Translations under genes and position numbers: made by a program
Shown here: positions 43,650 to 55,524 of the stretch, in pieces
Layout of the letters: each line of letters begins with the position of its first letter
How positions within the stretch are numbered: position 1 is the first letter of the stretch
Source of the DNA: Phytophthora hibernalis
Lineage: Eukaryota > Oomycota > Peronosporomycetes > Peronosporales > Peronosporaceae
DNA: 64,000 nt
NCBI GenBank assembly: GCA_012656075.1
Contig: JAAKBF010000030.1
Location: 868,001 to 932,000, forward strand
Direction of reading: 5' to 3'
Notes under the pieces: model-generated
The model's database searches: none
Seen by the model: only the letters and a program-made list of their open reading frames with translations
What the model was told of the DNA's origin: nothing

Positions 43650-45000
43650 TCACGTTGAAAAGGAGGTTGAGGTGGTAGTCGTCACATTGGTCGTCATTGA
43701 CATGGACGGTCGGTTGTACACCGGAGCCTGCTGTTGTTGGTACGAGAAGTGCTGTAGCACCGGCTGATGCTGCGGTGCCTGCTGCTCGTAGTTGACGTAC
43801 GATGGCGCTTGGTTCACGCCAAGATTTAAACTCGATCGGCGATTCTGATCAGCATAATACTCGTGCTCCACGCCCTCGTGAGGTGGAGAAGACATCACGG
43901 ACGGTGTCATCGCATACGATGGCATGCTCATCGTTCGCTTCAGAGGCGCCACGCTCCCGCTGGCTTGCGCCCCAGTGTAGTAGCTATAGCGAGCGGCAGC
44001 ATACGCGTTTGCCTGGTTCGGACTGAGCCCGACGCCCGCACCCGCTGCTACGCGAGGATCGTCCTCGAGAATTCCTGCAGCAGCTCTCCGAATCCTCTTC
44101 GTCGCCGAAAGGTGCCGGCGCAAGTTGTTCGTACTGCTGCGGCTGCGCAGACTGCGCGTACTCGATACCGTTGTTGCCGTACACGGGCGCGTAGCTTCCG
44201 TACGGCTTGGCCGGGTCGTATCCATACATGTGAGACGGCACCGTAGGTAACGTCGATAACTCGGGTTTCATGAACTGTGGCGTGGCGTAGCTTCGTGCAT
44301 TCGGCGTCGGGAGGGGCCACTTGACACGCTCCTGGCACGCTTGGGCGCGTTGGTACTTGACGACGATAACGGAGACGACGATGGTGCGAAGCCTCGGGTA
44401 CTGCGCGGCTGCGTGGTGGGTCCCGCGTTGATGATGTGCTCGGACGGCGAAGTCCAGCTCGGACTGGCCCATGCTTCGTAGTCGCAGTACGGCCTCATCG
44501 TAGCGCATGCCGCCGAGCGCCTTGCTGATCTCCATGCGGCGGTTGTACTCGGTCTCCTCTACGGACTTGGCCAGGTGCCACTGGTCCTTCCCGCATCGGC
44601 AGTGCTTGCCCTCGGCGCCCTTGGCGGCCGGCCTGGGTCGACAGCGAGCTGCCGTTGGCGGTGGCACCACCGCGCACTCGCAGCAGAGGAACATTTGCTT
44701 GGAGCGGAAGGTGCCGAGCCAATTGGACTTGAACCGCGGGAACCAGCTCTTGCGGTCGCGGGTCTTTTCCGGCCCATCGCCGGCGTTGTTGGAGCTGTAC
44801 GCCGTGCCGGTCTGGTGCACACTGTCACTGGGCGGGTTGGCCGCCGCGGCGGCGCGCTGCAAAGGTCTGTCAAAGTAGCGGGCGTCATCATTGCCGGCTT
44901 GGCGGTTGCTCGGTGCTGAGCTGCTGCTGTAACAGGTTGAAGCTGTCGTCGCCGCTGCATCGAATCGGAGATGCCACCTGTCGAGTTGAAGCGCGACCAT
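43650..45000 (-). CDS. Low-complexity protein with a Cys cluster and one possible membrane helix, unknown
   Basis: From ATG 45000 (MVALQLDRWHLRF) an open frame runs about 300 codons: a Ser/Ala/Asn-rich N-terminus, then KSWFPRFKSNWLGTF, a Cys cluster (FLCCECAV...KHCRCGKDQW) that could bind zinc, a conserved-looking helix (RRMEISKALGGMRYDEAVLR), and a short hydrophobic segment (RTIVVSVIVVKYQ). The Pro/Tyr/Gln-rich C-terminal part (GVGLSPNQANAYAAARYSYY; SVMSSPPHEGVEHEYYADQ) continues in another frame from about 44090, so at least one shift or an unseen intron lies near 44085-44105. I do not recognise the family. It is convergent with the BPHL-like gene. Confidence 0.5.
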
Positions 45001-47653
45001 GGTTGTCGTCTCTGTCTGAATGGCTGCCCCTGCTGCTGCTGCGGTGCCGCTGAGCCCTTCAGCACCGGAACGAGATCGTCCTGACCTGCTCGCGCCTGCG
45101 GTGCGGTGCTTCAGTGAGAGTCTGTCGGTCTTGCGTACGCCGTCGGGTGCGGCGAGCTTCCGGCCGAGCAAGAGAGGAAATGAGCATCACGGAGCCAGTC
45201 AGCTGGTGCTGCTCCTACTGATCGGCTGCTGCGCTGAGGACACTCTTCCCTGCCGGCCGCACGCGGACAGACAGACGGCCACCGTGACAGCTCGCGAGAG
45301 AGACCGGGCTGCGTGCGCGCCGCCACGTCACACACACCGCCCACCCATCGCATTCTTACTCCCAGAGTCAAACCTCCGGAGGCGAAGCCTCGCTCGGCCT
45401 GTCCGCGCGAGCGCCAGACTGGACTGGCGCCGCTAGTCGAGATCGGCACCATCTCTCGCTCGATGGCGACTCTCGGTGGCGACGGCCGCGGCAATGGACG
45501 GACGGGCAGGCAAGTGAATGCAGAGGAGCAAAGTCTCCACTGCTGGTAGAGATGGCTAAGAAGTACTTTACCGGTGGAACTGCTGCTGCTGCTGCAGCGG
45601 CAGCGGCAGCGATGGGGATCACAGAGCTGCGGCCACGACCATTACATGTAGCAGCAGCAGCCGCTGGAAGCTCGCCACGCCACGCTGGCCGAGCGCTGCC
45701 AAGTCGGATCGGGGATAGCTTCCGACGGATGTGTCTTACTGGATCTCTGCAAGTCCATCATGCCATGATTCATGGCGATTGCGCCCTACGCGAGGAGAAT
45801 GTAGCGTGCTGATCACAACGCACAGAGACGAGATTGAAGTTGTGCGCGGTTTTGCATATCTATCCACGGGCCCTGGTCGGCCGCAACGCTCGATGCTCCC
45901 TCGTCGGGACGTCCTCGGCTGCGATGGCTCGACGCCATGCTCTTCTTCGCACTGTGCTTGCTGGCCGCAGTGCATTGGCGTAAGCTTCGCTGTCGGATTG
46001 CTGCTGTTGCCAATGGCGCTGCCTGGAATTTCGGTGAGTCTTGGCTCGCGACTCAATACCACGTCTGCCCCCGTCTGCGGGAAGTGGTGTGCCGGGAGGA
46101 CAGCAACACGTCATAAAAGCTCAGTGCCCAAGCTGTCAAACTTTGCGGTGGTGTGTAGACGACTTCCCGCAATAGATCGCTGCAGCCATGATGAAATCGA
46201 ATCGTAGTGTCCTGCACCGACATGTACGTGTACGCCAGTCCAGCACCTGTAAAGGCCCGCGGTTTCAGATGCCGGCGAAGAGCTCAACCGTATGGCCAGT
46301 CGTCCGCTCGAGTCGTAAGTAACCTCGACCAGCAATGTCAATCCTAATGCAACGGCGAGTGCAAGGTGCAAGGAGACCACCACCACCGTCATGATTGCGA
46401 AGCCAGCCCGCCTGCATACTCGCCGCGCCGCGCCTGGTCCGTCTTCTAAATCACTCGCGCTCACCTGCTTCAACAAGCCCCAGCTCAAATCGCGCCGGCG
46501 CGAGGGAAGCCGGCTTGAGGAGCGAGAGAACGACCAGCTGAATCAAAGTCACCGATCCCACGCACGGCGCCTCAAACCGAACGCTCGCCTCGAAACCAAA
46601 CAGCCTTGCAGCAAGCCTTGCTCGCTGTGGTGTGTCCTCCTCCGCCGATCCTGCAGTGTGCGCGCAGCACCACATGGGCGTGATTGCTCGTGTTACGGAT
46701 CGGTCAGTCCAACATAATCCGCTTCCAGCCGACGAGTCCGCGCGCACATAGACGACTCGCCGCGTCGACGTCTTTTAGTCGAAGCGCGGCCGACGCAGCC
46801 CGGCCTCTACGTCGCGGCCGTCCGTCGAGCGCAAAGCCTCCGCCAGCGATCTCGGCGACTGTACATACAGCCTGTATGATACAGGATACGACGGCGAACA
46901 CGGCGAGAGCCGCCAACCATTTGTGGCTGCTGCGCGCGAGTGCGGGGCTTTGCTGGCCTGATGCGCTGACCTGCTTAACGCAGCCGGGCTTAAGGTGGCT
47001 TCAAACTCCTCCCCGTTTCGATCTGTTGAAGAAGCCCCATCCGGAGAATATTCTCCATGCTCGGGCGCCATGCCATGCTTGCCTGTATGCCTGGATGGCG
47101 ACGAATCCAAATCCGCAACCGCGCTCTGTCGGCGCGAACGTCCAGCGCTCGCAATCTGAACTTCCGACTGAAGCGCTCGCACAGAGTCGGATTTGCAACT
47201 TGAAGGCGCGGCGACGCCGTCTCGGTGGAAGCGCGCTGGACACGACAAGCGCCAATATCGTGTCCAGTGCTGATGCATCTGCGCAGCCGACAACTGAGGC
47301 TTACGGCGATGGACTTGTCTTGTGCTGCATCTGCTTCCAGGATCGCGCGCTTGAATGCACCACGGGATCCGATCTGCCAGCTTCAACATGTAATGCTGCA
47401 ACACGCTGCCTTTGGGAACATGAACTAACGTTACCTTTATTACTTACCATCCTTTCTTTCGTGGGCTTTTACGGCGCAGCGTTGACGCCGGTGCCGCGTC
47501 TTCTCCGGCGTAGAGGGACTTCGAACTCGCCATCTGAGCCCGACGACACCTCCGACGACGCCGTCGCCTCCTCTTTCTCGTGCAGCTGCTTCTCGTTGCC
47601 TGCACGCTCACTAATTATTCTGTTGCTGGTTTGCTCGCATTCTCCAGCACCGC
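45001..47653. other. Unresolved 2.6-kb interval, possible minus-strand membrane protein
   Basis: No coherent gene can be built. On the minus strand, hydrophobic segments appear at about 46910-46850 (LAALAVFAVVSCIIQAVCTVA) and 46395-46315 (MTVVVVSLHLALAVALGLTLL), with a canonical-looking intron GTGAGC..TGCAG between about 46468 and 46420. This hints at a multi-exon membrane protein whose frames are broken. A (CTG)5 run followed by CAG/CGG units lies at 45580-45611. Plus-strand frames (for example 46684-47664) lack motifs. Confidence 0.25.
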
Positions 47654-50600
47654 TCACCTGTTGAACCGGAAGCTCCACTGCCGCGTCTTGCTCGCTGTTG
47701 GGCCAGTTCTCCTGGCCGGTTCCAGGATGAGCTTCTGCGCCACAAACAAACTCGCGTCGCGGTTGCTCCAGTAGATGACGTGCGCCGTCAGGGCGAATAA
47801 ATACTCGTTCGTGATCTCGATCTCGTTCTCCTGGAGCGAATAGTCGATGGGGAGCCCTTGGCACAATCGGCCGAACACCGCAACGTTCTCTGTGCTTGCG
47901 TCGCCCTCACGCTGCTCTCTCTGCTTCTCTTCCTGGATGTCGTCCGGACGCCGCTGCTGTTGGAATGGCTGCGCCACGACGGCCAGCGCGTCCGACAGCG
48001 GCGTCATTGATGCGGGACTTTCGACCAGCCCCACACTGTGCGCGCCTGCCAGTACTTGGTTCTCGAAATCGCGACGCCAATGACGAAGAGAAGTCCACAT
48101 TGCACGGAACGAATTCCGCAGCTGATACTGGAAGCGCAGCTTGCCCTCGAACGTGCGGATGATCGCAGCCTTCGAGTGAGCACGCGCCGGGTTCAGAATG
48201 GGCTCGATGCGGTAAGCCACCGGGTCGTACGGATGGTAGATGTTGAACACTCGTCGGCAGCGCGGCAGCTGGAAGTCACGGTCCAGCTTCTGGCCGCGCA
48301 CATTGAGAAACAGCCCCACAGGTGACCCGAAGCAAAACAGGTCCTCCACGTCAAACGCAAGCTTGGGCACCAACGGCACAGTAGTGCTGCCTCCCGTTGG
48401 GGTAGCAGGGATTTTGTGCTTCGCAGTTTTCGCCTTTTAAGCTTAGGTGTTTTCTTTTGTGGCAAGGGGAGATATCGACTTCTTCCGGTTCGTACGGCGG
48501 CTGGTTACTGTTCTTGGGGACGCACGTGGAGAGCTCCTCCACATTCTGTTAGAGTTTGACACCTCGGACATGGACCTTGAGCGCCGCTTTAGCTTCTTAC
48601 CCAACATGGCCGAGTCGAAGCCAAACACGTTGTCCAGGGGCACTACATTCGCCTCGACATCCTCAACGGCATCATCATCACTGCTCGTGCTGCTCGCGTT
48701 CTTGCCTTCATTGCCGTTCTCCGCCACCACTACTTCCTCGTCTTCTTCATCACTGCTGCCTTCGTCATCCGTGCAGGGTGAGCTCGGCGATTGCTGCGCG
48801 TACACCTGCTGGTGGTTCAAAATATCAAAGCAAATAATGGATCCAAGCGAGTGGGCGATAATTGAGACTTTCTTGCGCTTCAATCCGGGGCACGGGGCGT
48901 GCTCGATTCCATCCAGTCAGGGTGGCGCGACTGGAACAACGTGAACACGCGGTTCATTTCCTTGGCCACTTGGTCCAAAATGACCTGGTGGAAGAGTGGG
49001 GACATGAAGAAGAGTACATCCAGAACTGTGTCGTTGGCCAATTCACGAAGCTTGGGGATGGCCGGAAGCGTCACGTCGCGAATGAGCTGGTCCAGACCCT
49101 CCATGTGCAGCTTTGAGTGCCACTCGATAGGCAGGAACTCCACTCGGGGTTGGCGTGAGGAAGGACTGCCCTCATCTTTCGTTTCAGCTTCGGTGTCCTC
49201 GCCGCCCATGTGAACAAAGTGTGCCGAACGAAGAGCCTCACGGTTTAGTTCTCGCAGTGTCGTGGAGCAATCAATAATGGAGCGTAACGTCACGACATTG
49301 ATCAAGTCAAGCGTCTTCAATGCGTCGCCAATACCGTGCACGATCAGCACAAGGTGCTCAATCTCCTCTTCGATATCTCTATCATCCTCATTGATGAGAG
49401 GCTTGCCTGTAGCTGGTTCGCACACCATAGCATCCTTCCACAGCTTCAGCGTGGTGGGATCAGCACGCACACGGGGATCCCCGCGATACACACGACGCTT
49501 GCTGGTGAATGGCGTGGTTCCCGCCAGCAAACGCTTGTACTGCATGATGTCTTGTGCACCCTTGAACTCAACGAGGTGCCCTTCAACCGGAACACTGAGT
49601 GCGCAGTCCTTCTCTACGCGAGCTGCCAAAACGGCCTCACTGAGACTGGCGCGAGAACTGAAGAACCCACGTGGTTTCTGGGCTTCGATGTCCATGAGAC
49701 GCTGCTTCTCAAGCGGATACAGACCCAGGTAGTACACAAAGGCGTTCTCCAAAACGGTTGCTGCCTCCGGATTGTACGGGGCCAGACCGTAATTGCGCTG
49801 AGCGTACACCCAGTGAGAACGGCACACGACGATCTCCTCCAATTCTGGCCAGTACACAGGCGTCATCCGCATGCTCTCCAACTCCACCTCATGGCGGCCT
49901 TCATCGACCACAACAACACTGGATGGTCGCACCGGACCCGGAAGCCTGCTCTTCTGCTGCTGGTACCACCGGAATTTGCGCTCAAGACGGCGGCCTTCAT
50001 GGGCTGGGAACTCGATCCAGCCTCCAGATACGCCCGTAGTGCCGGAGATTGAGCTTGGCTGGCTCGCCTGGCCGGAGTTCGCCGCGCTGGATGTGTCCGA
50101 AGTCGCTTTCGTGCGTCCGTTTAGCCCGCTGGGCAAGACTTGTCCGTTGCCGCTAGTGACGTCGCTCTTCTTGTAGAACCAAATGGGGAAGGCGTTCGCG
50201 TCCTGTTCCGCGAGCTCCGCCGTCAGCGCCTCATTGGCCGCCACCTGCTGCGACGTGAGCGGTACACCACCTACACCGGGAACTCGCGCTGCAAGTCTCC
50301 GTACAGCATCTCGTTCTGCAATTTGATGGTGGCCAGGAACTCGAACAGCTTGTAGTGCGACGCGATGATGCGCATCCTTTGATGCACGGAGCGCACCACT
50401 TCACTGCGCCGCGCGGCGCTCAGCGACTCGTACGGGCCGCGCCCGAGGATATTCCACTGCACCATGCTCAGGTGCTGGTCCAGCACCTCCGTGGCCGAGT
50501 ACAAGTGCTCCACGAGCGCCTGCACGCGCGTGGTGCTGCCTTCCAGGAAAAGATCCGTGCGGTCCTCGATCTCCGCGCGCGACGGGAACACGACGTGACT

Positions 50601-51125
50601 CGGGAAAATGACGACGTACCGCACCACGCTCTCGGCGGCGCCCAGCGGCGGTAGCACCGCGTGGCGCAGGAAGAAGCTGCGGCGCATGGCGTTCTTGGCC
50701 ACGAAGTAGAGCTCCGGCAGCTCCTCGCTCGTCACGAACTGCGCCACGCCCTCCACGCCGCGCAGCAGCGGTACAGCCACGTGGTTCTGCAGCGGCGCGA
50801 GCGGCGCCGGTAACCGCGCGGTCTCCACCGTCACCTTGACGCGGTAGAAGAGCCGCTGGCCCGTGCGCGTGCTCATTAGGCGCAGCTCCACCACGCGCGC
50901 GTGCGTGTGTGTGGCCGCGTCCACGACGCAGTCGCGCGTGGCGCCGGCCGCCTGCTTGACGAGGTCGGGCGCGCGCCGCACGAGGCTGCTGGAGATCTGG
51001 CCGCCCAGCGCCAGCAGGAACGGGAAGGGCGTGAAGGTCGACAGCGTGCTCCACACGAAGCCGCCGTCGGGCCGCTCCGCCATGTCACGCCGCGCGTCGC
51101 GCACCATCTCGGCCACGTGGTACAT
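47654..51125 (-). CDS. DDHD-domain phospholipase (PA-PLA1 type)
   Basis: This is an intracellular phospholipase A1-like enzyme of the DDHD1/DDHD2/SEC23IP family. From ATG 51125 (MYHVAEMVRDARR) a roughly 290-residue N-terminal region of unknown fold precedes a WWE-like module (FPIWFYKKSD ... GWIEFPAHEGRRLERKFRW). Then come IEHLVLIVHGIGDALKT, FLPIEWHSKL, and the serine motif SIIAHSLGSIICFDIL, followed by an acidic insert and the DDHD block (VEDLFCFGSPVGLFLN; VFNIYHPYDPVAYRIEPIL) with the expected Asp and His. The frame is broken by -1 shifts at about 50278, 48888, 48455 and 48390; one base at each restores continuity (REFPGVGGVPLTSQQ; APGLKRKKVSIIAHS). A GTGAGT..CCAG segment just upstream (51212 to about 51160) may be a first intron, so the start could lie further out. 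Confidence 0.88.
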
Positions 51126-51218
51126 GCTGGCCTTGGGCTGCTGCTTGGGGTACGCGGACTGGTTACGCCGAGCCTCTCGCTGGCATGACGGGGCTTCTCT
51201 TGGCAGACTCACTCGCCT

Positions 51219-51410
51219 GTCTCTTTATGGGAGGGGCACTGTACTGTCGTTTACAGATATTACAGATCTAGCCGCTTGCTTCAACTTGCGAAGCTCATCG
51301 GTTGAAGCGCAAGCACACAATGTAGGGAGGCTAGGAAATGAGGTCCATCATTTATATTTTACGTATTGGTGTCAGCTTCTTGTCTACCGCAACATGAAAA
51401 GAAGATTTAT
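51219..51410 (+). repeat. Diverged direct repeat, upstream copy
   Basis: This stretch aligns in the same orientation with 55525-55745: TTTACAGATA..TTACA.ATCT, CTTCAACTTGC, GAGCTCAT (GAAGCTCAT here), GGAGGC.AGGA, TTGGTG.CAGCTTCT, CTACCGCA.CATG. It ends with an ATG followed by AAAAGAAG, where the second copy has ATG with GTGAAGAAG. It looks like a decayed copy of the 5' flank and start of the acyltransferase gene, or vice versa. Confidence 0.6.
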
Positions 51411-52547
51411 TATTTGCGACTGGTTGTATCTTGTCAATGTGGAATTTACGGAGAATGCCAAGAATAAATCCGAGATCACCCGCCCAGCAGATGGTGGGTT
51501 CAAGTTAACAGCTAGCTCTCCATTCCAAGCCCCCATCGATCAATGCCCCCAGCCGCTCGTCGCTCCACTCCCCGGTTGGCCGCCCAAGCTTCGTCCGCTC
51601 CTACCGGTGAATCGAGTCCTCCACGACGCAGTGACTTGGCCTTCGTTGTCCAACTGATGGGCAGCACAAGGGTGTTGTCGATCTGTGTGTGGGCACTGAT
51701 CGAGTTGCAATAGCGTTTCTATCTGCCTACTACACTGCAGAGGTGGAACTAATCAACAAGAGCATGGAGACGTTGGAAGTCCCTCAATATGACTTGCTAG
51801 AGCTGCGCGATGCCCCCTCCACTGCACGCCAAATTATCGCATCGATAAATCATAGTTGCATCGTTGGCATTCACACCACTCGTGGGTTAGGTAATCGATA
51901 GCGGGTTGTTGTTAAATGCATATTTGATTTTTGGCTGGCATGACGTACATTACGTCCAGATGGCCATACCATAAAATATCCGACCTAGAGGACCTAGCGG
52001 ACCTATGTACGGTACACAGATTATCTCAGGATAAGCAACGTGCCAAAACTTTTAGCTGATACTAACTTTTGTCGCGTTTAGGGAGAACAAATATGATGTG
52101 AACATTCAAAAGAGTCTGTTTCCGCCTAGTTTATAGGCAGCAGGAAATGGCCTGAAACGCCCTCTGGGCTGAGAAAATCGATCATTTCTATTTGTGTGCA
52201 ATTTTGGCTCCAGAGCCATGTGCTCTCGAGCCGGTGAATTCAACAATGAGACCCGATTCCGCGATCGTTCGGATAATTAGGCATCTGTCCGGATAACAAA
52301 AGGCTGGCGATTTCCAGTCATCACTATTATGCGCGCCTATTGGTTGCCTTTCTGTCAGTAAGAACTTGCCACTTGGGCTTGGATAGACATGCAGCCAGCT
52401 AGTGGCTACCAGCCTCCCACTTTCTATCAAGCTGTCGCCGACGGCGGGCCCCCGTCCTCACTCTCTCTTTTTCACCGCTACTGCGAAGACGTCCTCCACG
52501 GTCTGCAAGTCCAGCACAGAGACCACAGTGCCTCTGACCCTCCCCTC

Positions 52548-52618
52548 AACAATGTAGCTCAACTGGAAGAGCGCAGGGCTTCGGCCCTGAGATGTCTGTT
52601 CAAATCGGGCCATCGTTA
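52548..52618 (+). tRNA. tRNA-like gene, anticodon TCG (Arg), anticodon loop one base short
   Basis: A full cloverleaf can be drawn. Acceptor AACAATG pairs with CATCGTT (6 of 7), D-arm GCTC-loop-GAGC, anticodon stem CAGGG/CCCTG, T-arm GTCTG-TTCAAAT-CGGGC with five pairs and a standard loop. The A-box (TAGCTCAACTGG) and B-box-like (TGTTCAAATCG) promoter words are present. The anticodon loop reads CTTCGG, six instead of seven bases. One more C in the adjacent CCC run (52585-52587) would give CTTCGGC with anticodon TCG, for Arg. The AA start and the A-C acceptor mismatch are unusual, so a pseudo-tRNA or the tRNA head of a SINE is possible. Confidence 0.5.
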
Positions 52619-52768
52619 TTTATCATGATAGGTTGGAGGCCACGACAAGGTCAAGCTTCAAGAAATCGCTTTGATAGCCCGCTCTGCGATGGATTGCGTT
52701 TGTGTCGATGGTGCTATCTACGTGCTACGAAGGATAGGGTGTATGCATATGTGTCTCGCTTGATCTGC

Positions 52769-54816
52769 TTACTTGCTAACAACCTCGAGTACGTCTTGCG
52801 TGTAGCCAGGAGACGGGTCTTGAATTGCCACTGTGTTTAGCAGCAGACGATGGCGCTGGATGGCGGAGTTGAGAGCACCAGCGCTATGCAGTCGCTGGAG
52901 ATGCTTGAGAACGGCGCTGGAGCCACAGGAGGTGATGCTGTGCTCGGACTTCAGGTACGTCAGCACGGCCGCCTCAGCGCGATGACCAACCTCCAACACT
53001 CGATCACGGTAGTCTGCAGCGTCTTGGTTGAGCACGAAGCCGTCGGTGAGGAAGATCTTCATGAACGCAACGAGCAGCTTCGCCTTGGACCGCTGCTGTT
53101 TTGGCGCCCCCAGTTGCCAACGTGGCTCGTGCGCGTACCAGGTAAACCAAGTCGCGTACAGGTGCGTTACTGAAGCTCTGCGCTGTTTCTTCTTGGGTGT
53201 ACTCACTTCCGATGTGTCTTCGTCTAGCTGGCTCCTTTTGTTCGTAGCTGGCGCAGGATCGCCGTTCAGCTTTGCCTCAAGCATATCCATGCGAGCATCT
53301 TGTCGCTTGGAATTGTCGATAAGGTGTTTAATGACAGCGGCTTGGTGATCGATGATCTTTTGCTCATGGCTTGGACCTCTTGGTTTAATTTCGTGGTCGC
53401 TTGGTGGTGGAGCAGACTGAGACTTGTTTGTACAGGAAGCTGCCGATTCTACGAGGTGCGTCGACCATGCGAGGAGGTCTGCCAACGAACAGCCAGCGAA
53501 TACGACGCAAGATTCGAGGCGCTTCACTGCCGGACTCTCCGGACTCAAGGTCTTCAAAACGGGGTAATGACGGACGGCGCACGCAGTAAGGACGTCGAGG
53601 ACCTTCTCGTTGACGTTGAAGCTCTCTGTCCCAAGCTGTGAGTACGTGGCGAACAGCGTACGCCGAAGCCTACCGATTGACTCAAGCGTCTCGGCGTCGA
53701 AGCTGGAGAGGCCTTGGAGCGGGACATCAGTCGTGGGTTTGTATCCGCTAAGTACCTTGGCAATCATGTGATCTTCTCTGCTGGTGTTGAAAATGTAGTT
53801 GAAGCCTTTGTTTGTCGTGCTCAGGTTCCACGATCCGCGGTCGAATATCCGGCGCGCTGTCATCTTCTCGCAGCCATTGGCATGCTGAGCCCCGCCACGG
53901 CGGAAGGAATGCGACGTCAGCATGGCTGACGCACCAGCGGCTGGTGCAACGCGGTCAAGCACGCGATTGGCATGCGCGTAAATCGTCGGCGTTGTGTCAA
54001 CACGAGGAGCAGCGGCTGGAGTCGCAAGGCCGAGGGTCGCTGGCGGTGCGTTGAGGAGCTCAACGAGCGGCACATCCGGAGACAGCGTGACAAGAGTTTG
54101 CTCGGCTTGGGCTGGGAGATTCTCGATGAGCGCTGCGCACGGCGCGGCTTGGACGATCAGGGCGAGAGCGACGGCGAGCAGGGGGCATGTGCCAAAGTCA
54201 GCGTCGGGGAAGAGCGACAACCCTTGCTCTTCGGACGTCTTCACGCGGACCAGTCGGAGGAAGAATACGTCGGCGGCGTCGATGGAGAGGTTTCGTTTCT
54301 GGATCATGGACAAGTCTGACGCCCGGCCGAAAAGGTACCAGAGGAGACACAGGAGAGCAGCATCTTGGTAGTCACTTTCCAAACTCGCATTGCTATACAA
54401 ATACACTATCATTTTTTCAAGTCAGCCTTTGTGCATGGTGGAGCTTTTGATACAAAATCACCACCATTTCTTTTCAAGCAGAACTTATCAAGAGTCTTCC
54501 CCATTTTAAGCAGCCGCGATTCTAGCGACGCTCTGTGTTTAGGAAATTGCTCTAGTAGCCAAATCTTGGCTTGAAGATAGTACTGCATTGCAGTGTTTCG
54601 TGCTAGCAGTTTGCCCTTCTTTCCTTCGCTAAATACAAGATACATACCAAACTTATCCATGACACACACAAAACTTTTCCCGCTCTCGTCTGCCTCAATG
54701 CATTTCCTTATATACTCCTCCTCAACTTCCTCACCCTTCAGAAACTTGGAAAACGCTGCGATAGCAGTCACCTTGGCACGTAGTGTATTACCGGGCTGTA
54801 GTTCCTCCAAACCCAT
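52769..54816 (-). CDS. Crypton-type tyrosine recombinase
   Basis: This is the recombinase of a Crypton DNA transposon, which cuts and joins DNA through a tyrosine. From ATG 54816 (MGLEELQPGNTLRAKVTA) about 682 residues. The N-terminal part (to residue 135) resembles the SAM-like core-binding domain. The catalytic set follows: Arg in YLFGRASDLS (about residue 165), HSFRRGG (H about 303, R about 306), Trp in FDRGSWNLS (about 330), and the tyrosine candidate in KGFNYIFNT (about 341). A basic stretch KKKQRR near the C-terminus could be a nuclear signal. The only interruption is a -1 shift in a run of six T (54412-54417, plus strand). With one more base the frame is open throughout, so this copy may be young. 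No flanking direct repeat of target size was identified. Confidence 0.8.
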
Positions 54817-55349
54817 CGTCGTGGTCCGATAAAGAGAAATATGAAAGTGATACGTCCAACACTTGACAATCGTAACAGCGCACACATATTTTACGTTTTT
54901 ATCGGACTTGATACGTCCGATCGACTGGTTTAGACGACTCACCGAACCCTACCAGATCTGATTGGATGAAAGTAAGTTTTATCTATCATATCATTGGCTG
55001 ATAAACATTTATGGGAATTGATTGGCACAATCCCTCCCATACAAAAATTAAGTATGGTCCGATAAGTGATCATATTCATCCATATCGTATTGGAAAATAG
55101 TGTTGCTCTGAAGGAGGACGATTGATTTATACCTTTAAAAATAACACTCATGTGCTTGAAATAGTTGCAGCGGTCTCCTGCGTTTATGTCTACATCTCGT
55201 CACACGACTCTATCGCTTCATAGCATACGCTTAATCATCTCACTACGGTTATTAATAATCTTGTCGTACGTTCTTCTGAGTTGCTTCCTTCTGGGGGTCC
55301 GTGGACGTAGTGAAGACCTCTGCATCCATAATATTAGCAAACATTTATT

Positions 55350-55515
55350 TTAATAATTGTGTATTTGGTTAAATATACATATATTTAATTTACATTAAAT
55401 AAATGTACATATACATAATTATTGTTTTAGAACAAAAATTGTTTTGAATCATATTTATTTAAATCAAATTAACAATAATACATATTATGTGTATTTCTAA
55501 AATAATTGTTGCCGT
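55350..55515. other. Very AT-rich island
   Basis: About 165 bp composed largely of A and T (TTAAATATACATATATTTAA-like words), starkly different from the surrounding DNA. It lies between the Crypton start and the second direct repeat. No coding potential and no clear repeat unit was seen. It may be part of the mobile segment or a separate insertion. Confidence 0.5.
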
Positions 55516-55524
55516 GCTTCTGAA

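Noticed and set aside
45937..46116. 59-codon frame with a signal-peptide-like start and an RKLR motif (possible RXLR effector)
   Set aside because: The RKLR lies only about 15 residues from the start, directly after the hydr ophobic stretch, with no acidic dEER follow-up and no effector-like C-terminus. A chance match in GC-rich DNA is more likely.
46684..47664. Plus-strand frame of about 326 codons
   Set aside because: It has no motif and runs into the 3' end of the DDHD phospholipase on the other strand; composition is like a shadow frame.
49336..50052. Plus-strand frame of about 238 codons opposite the DDHD phospholipase
   Set aside because: It is an antisense shadow of the WWE-like and lipase coding region.
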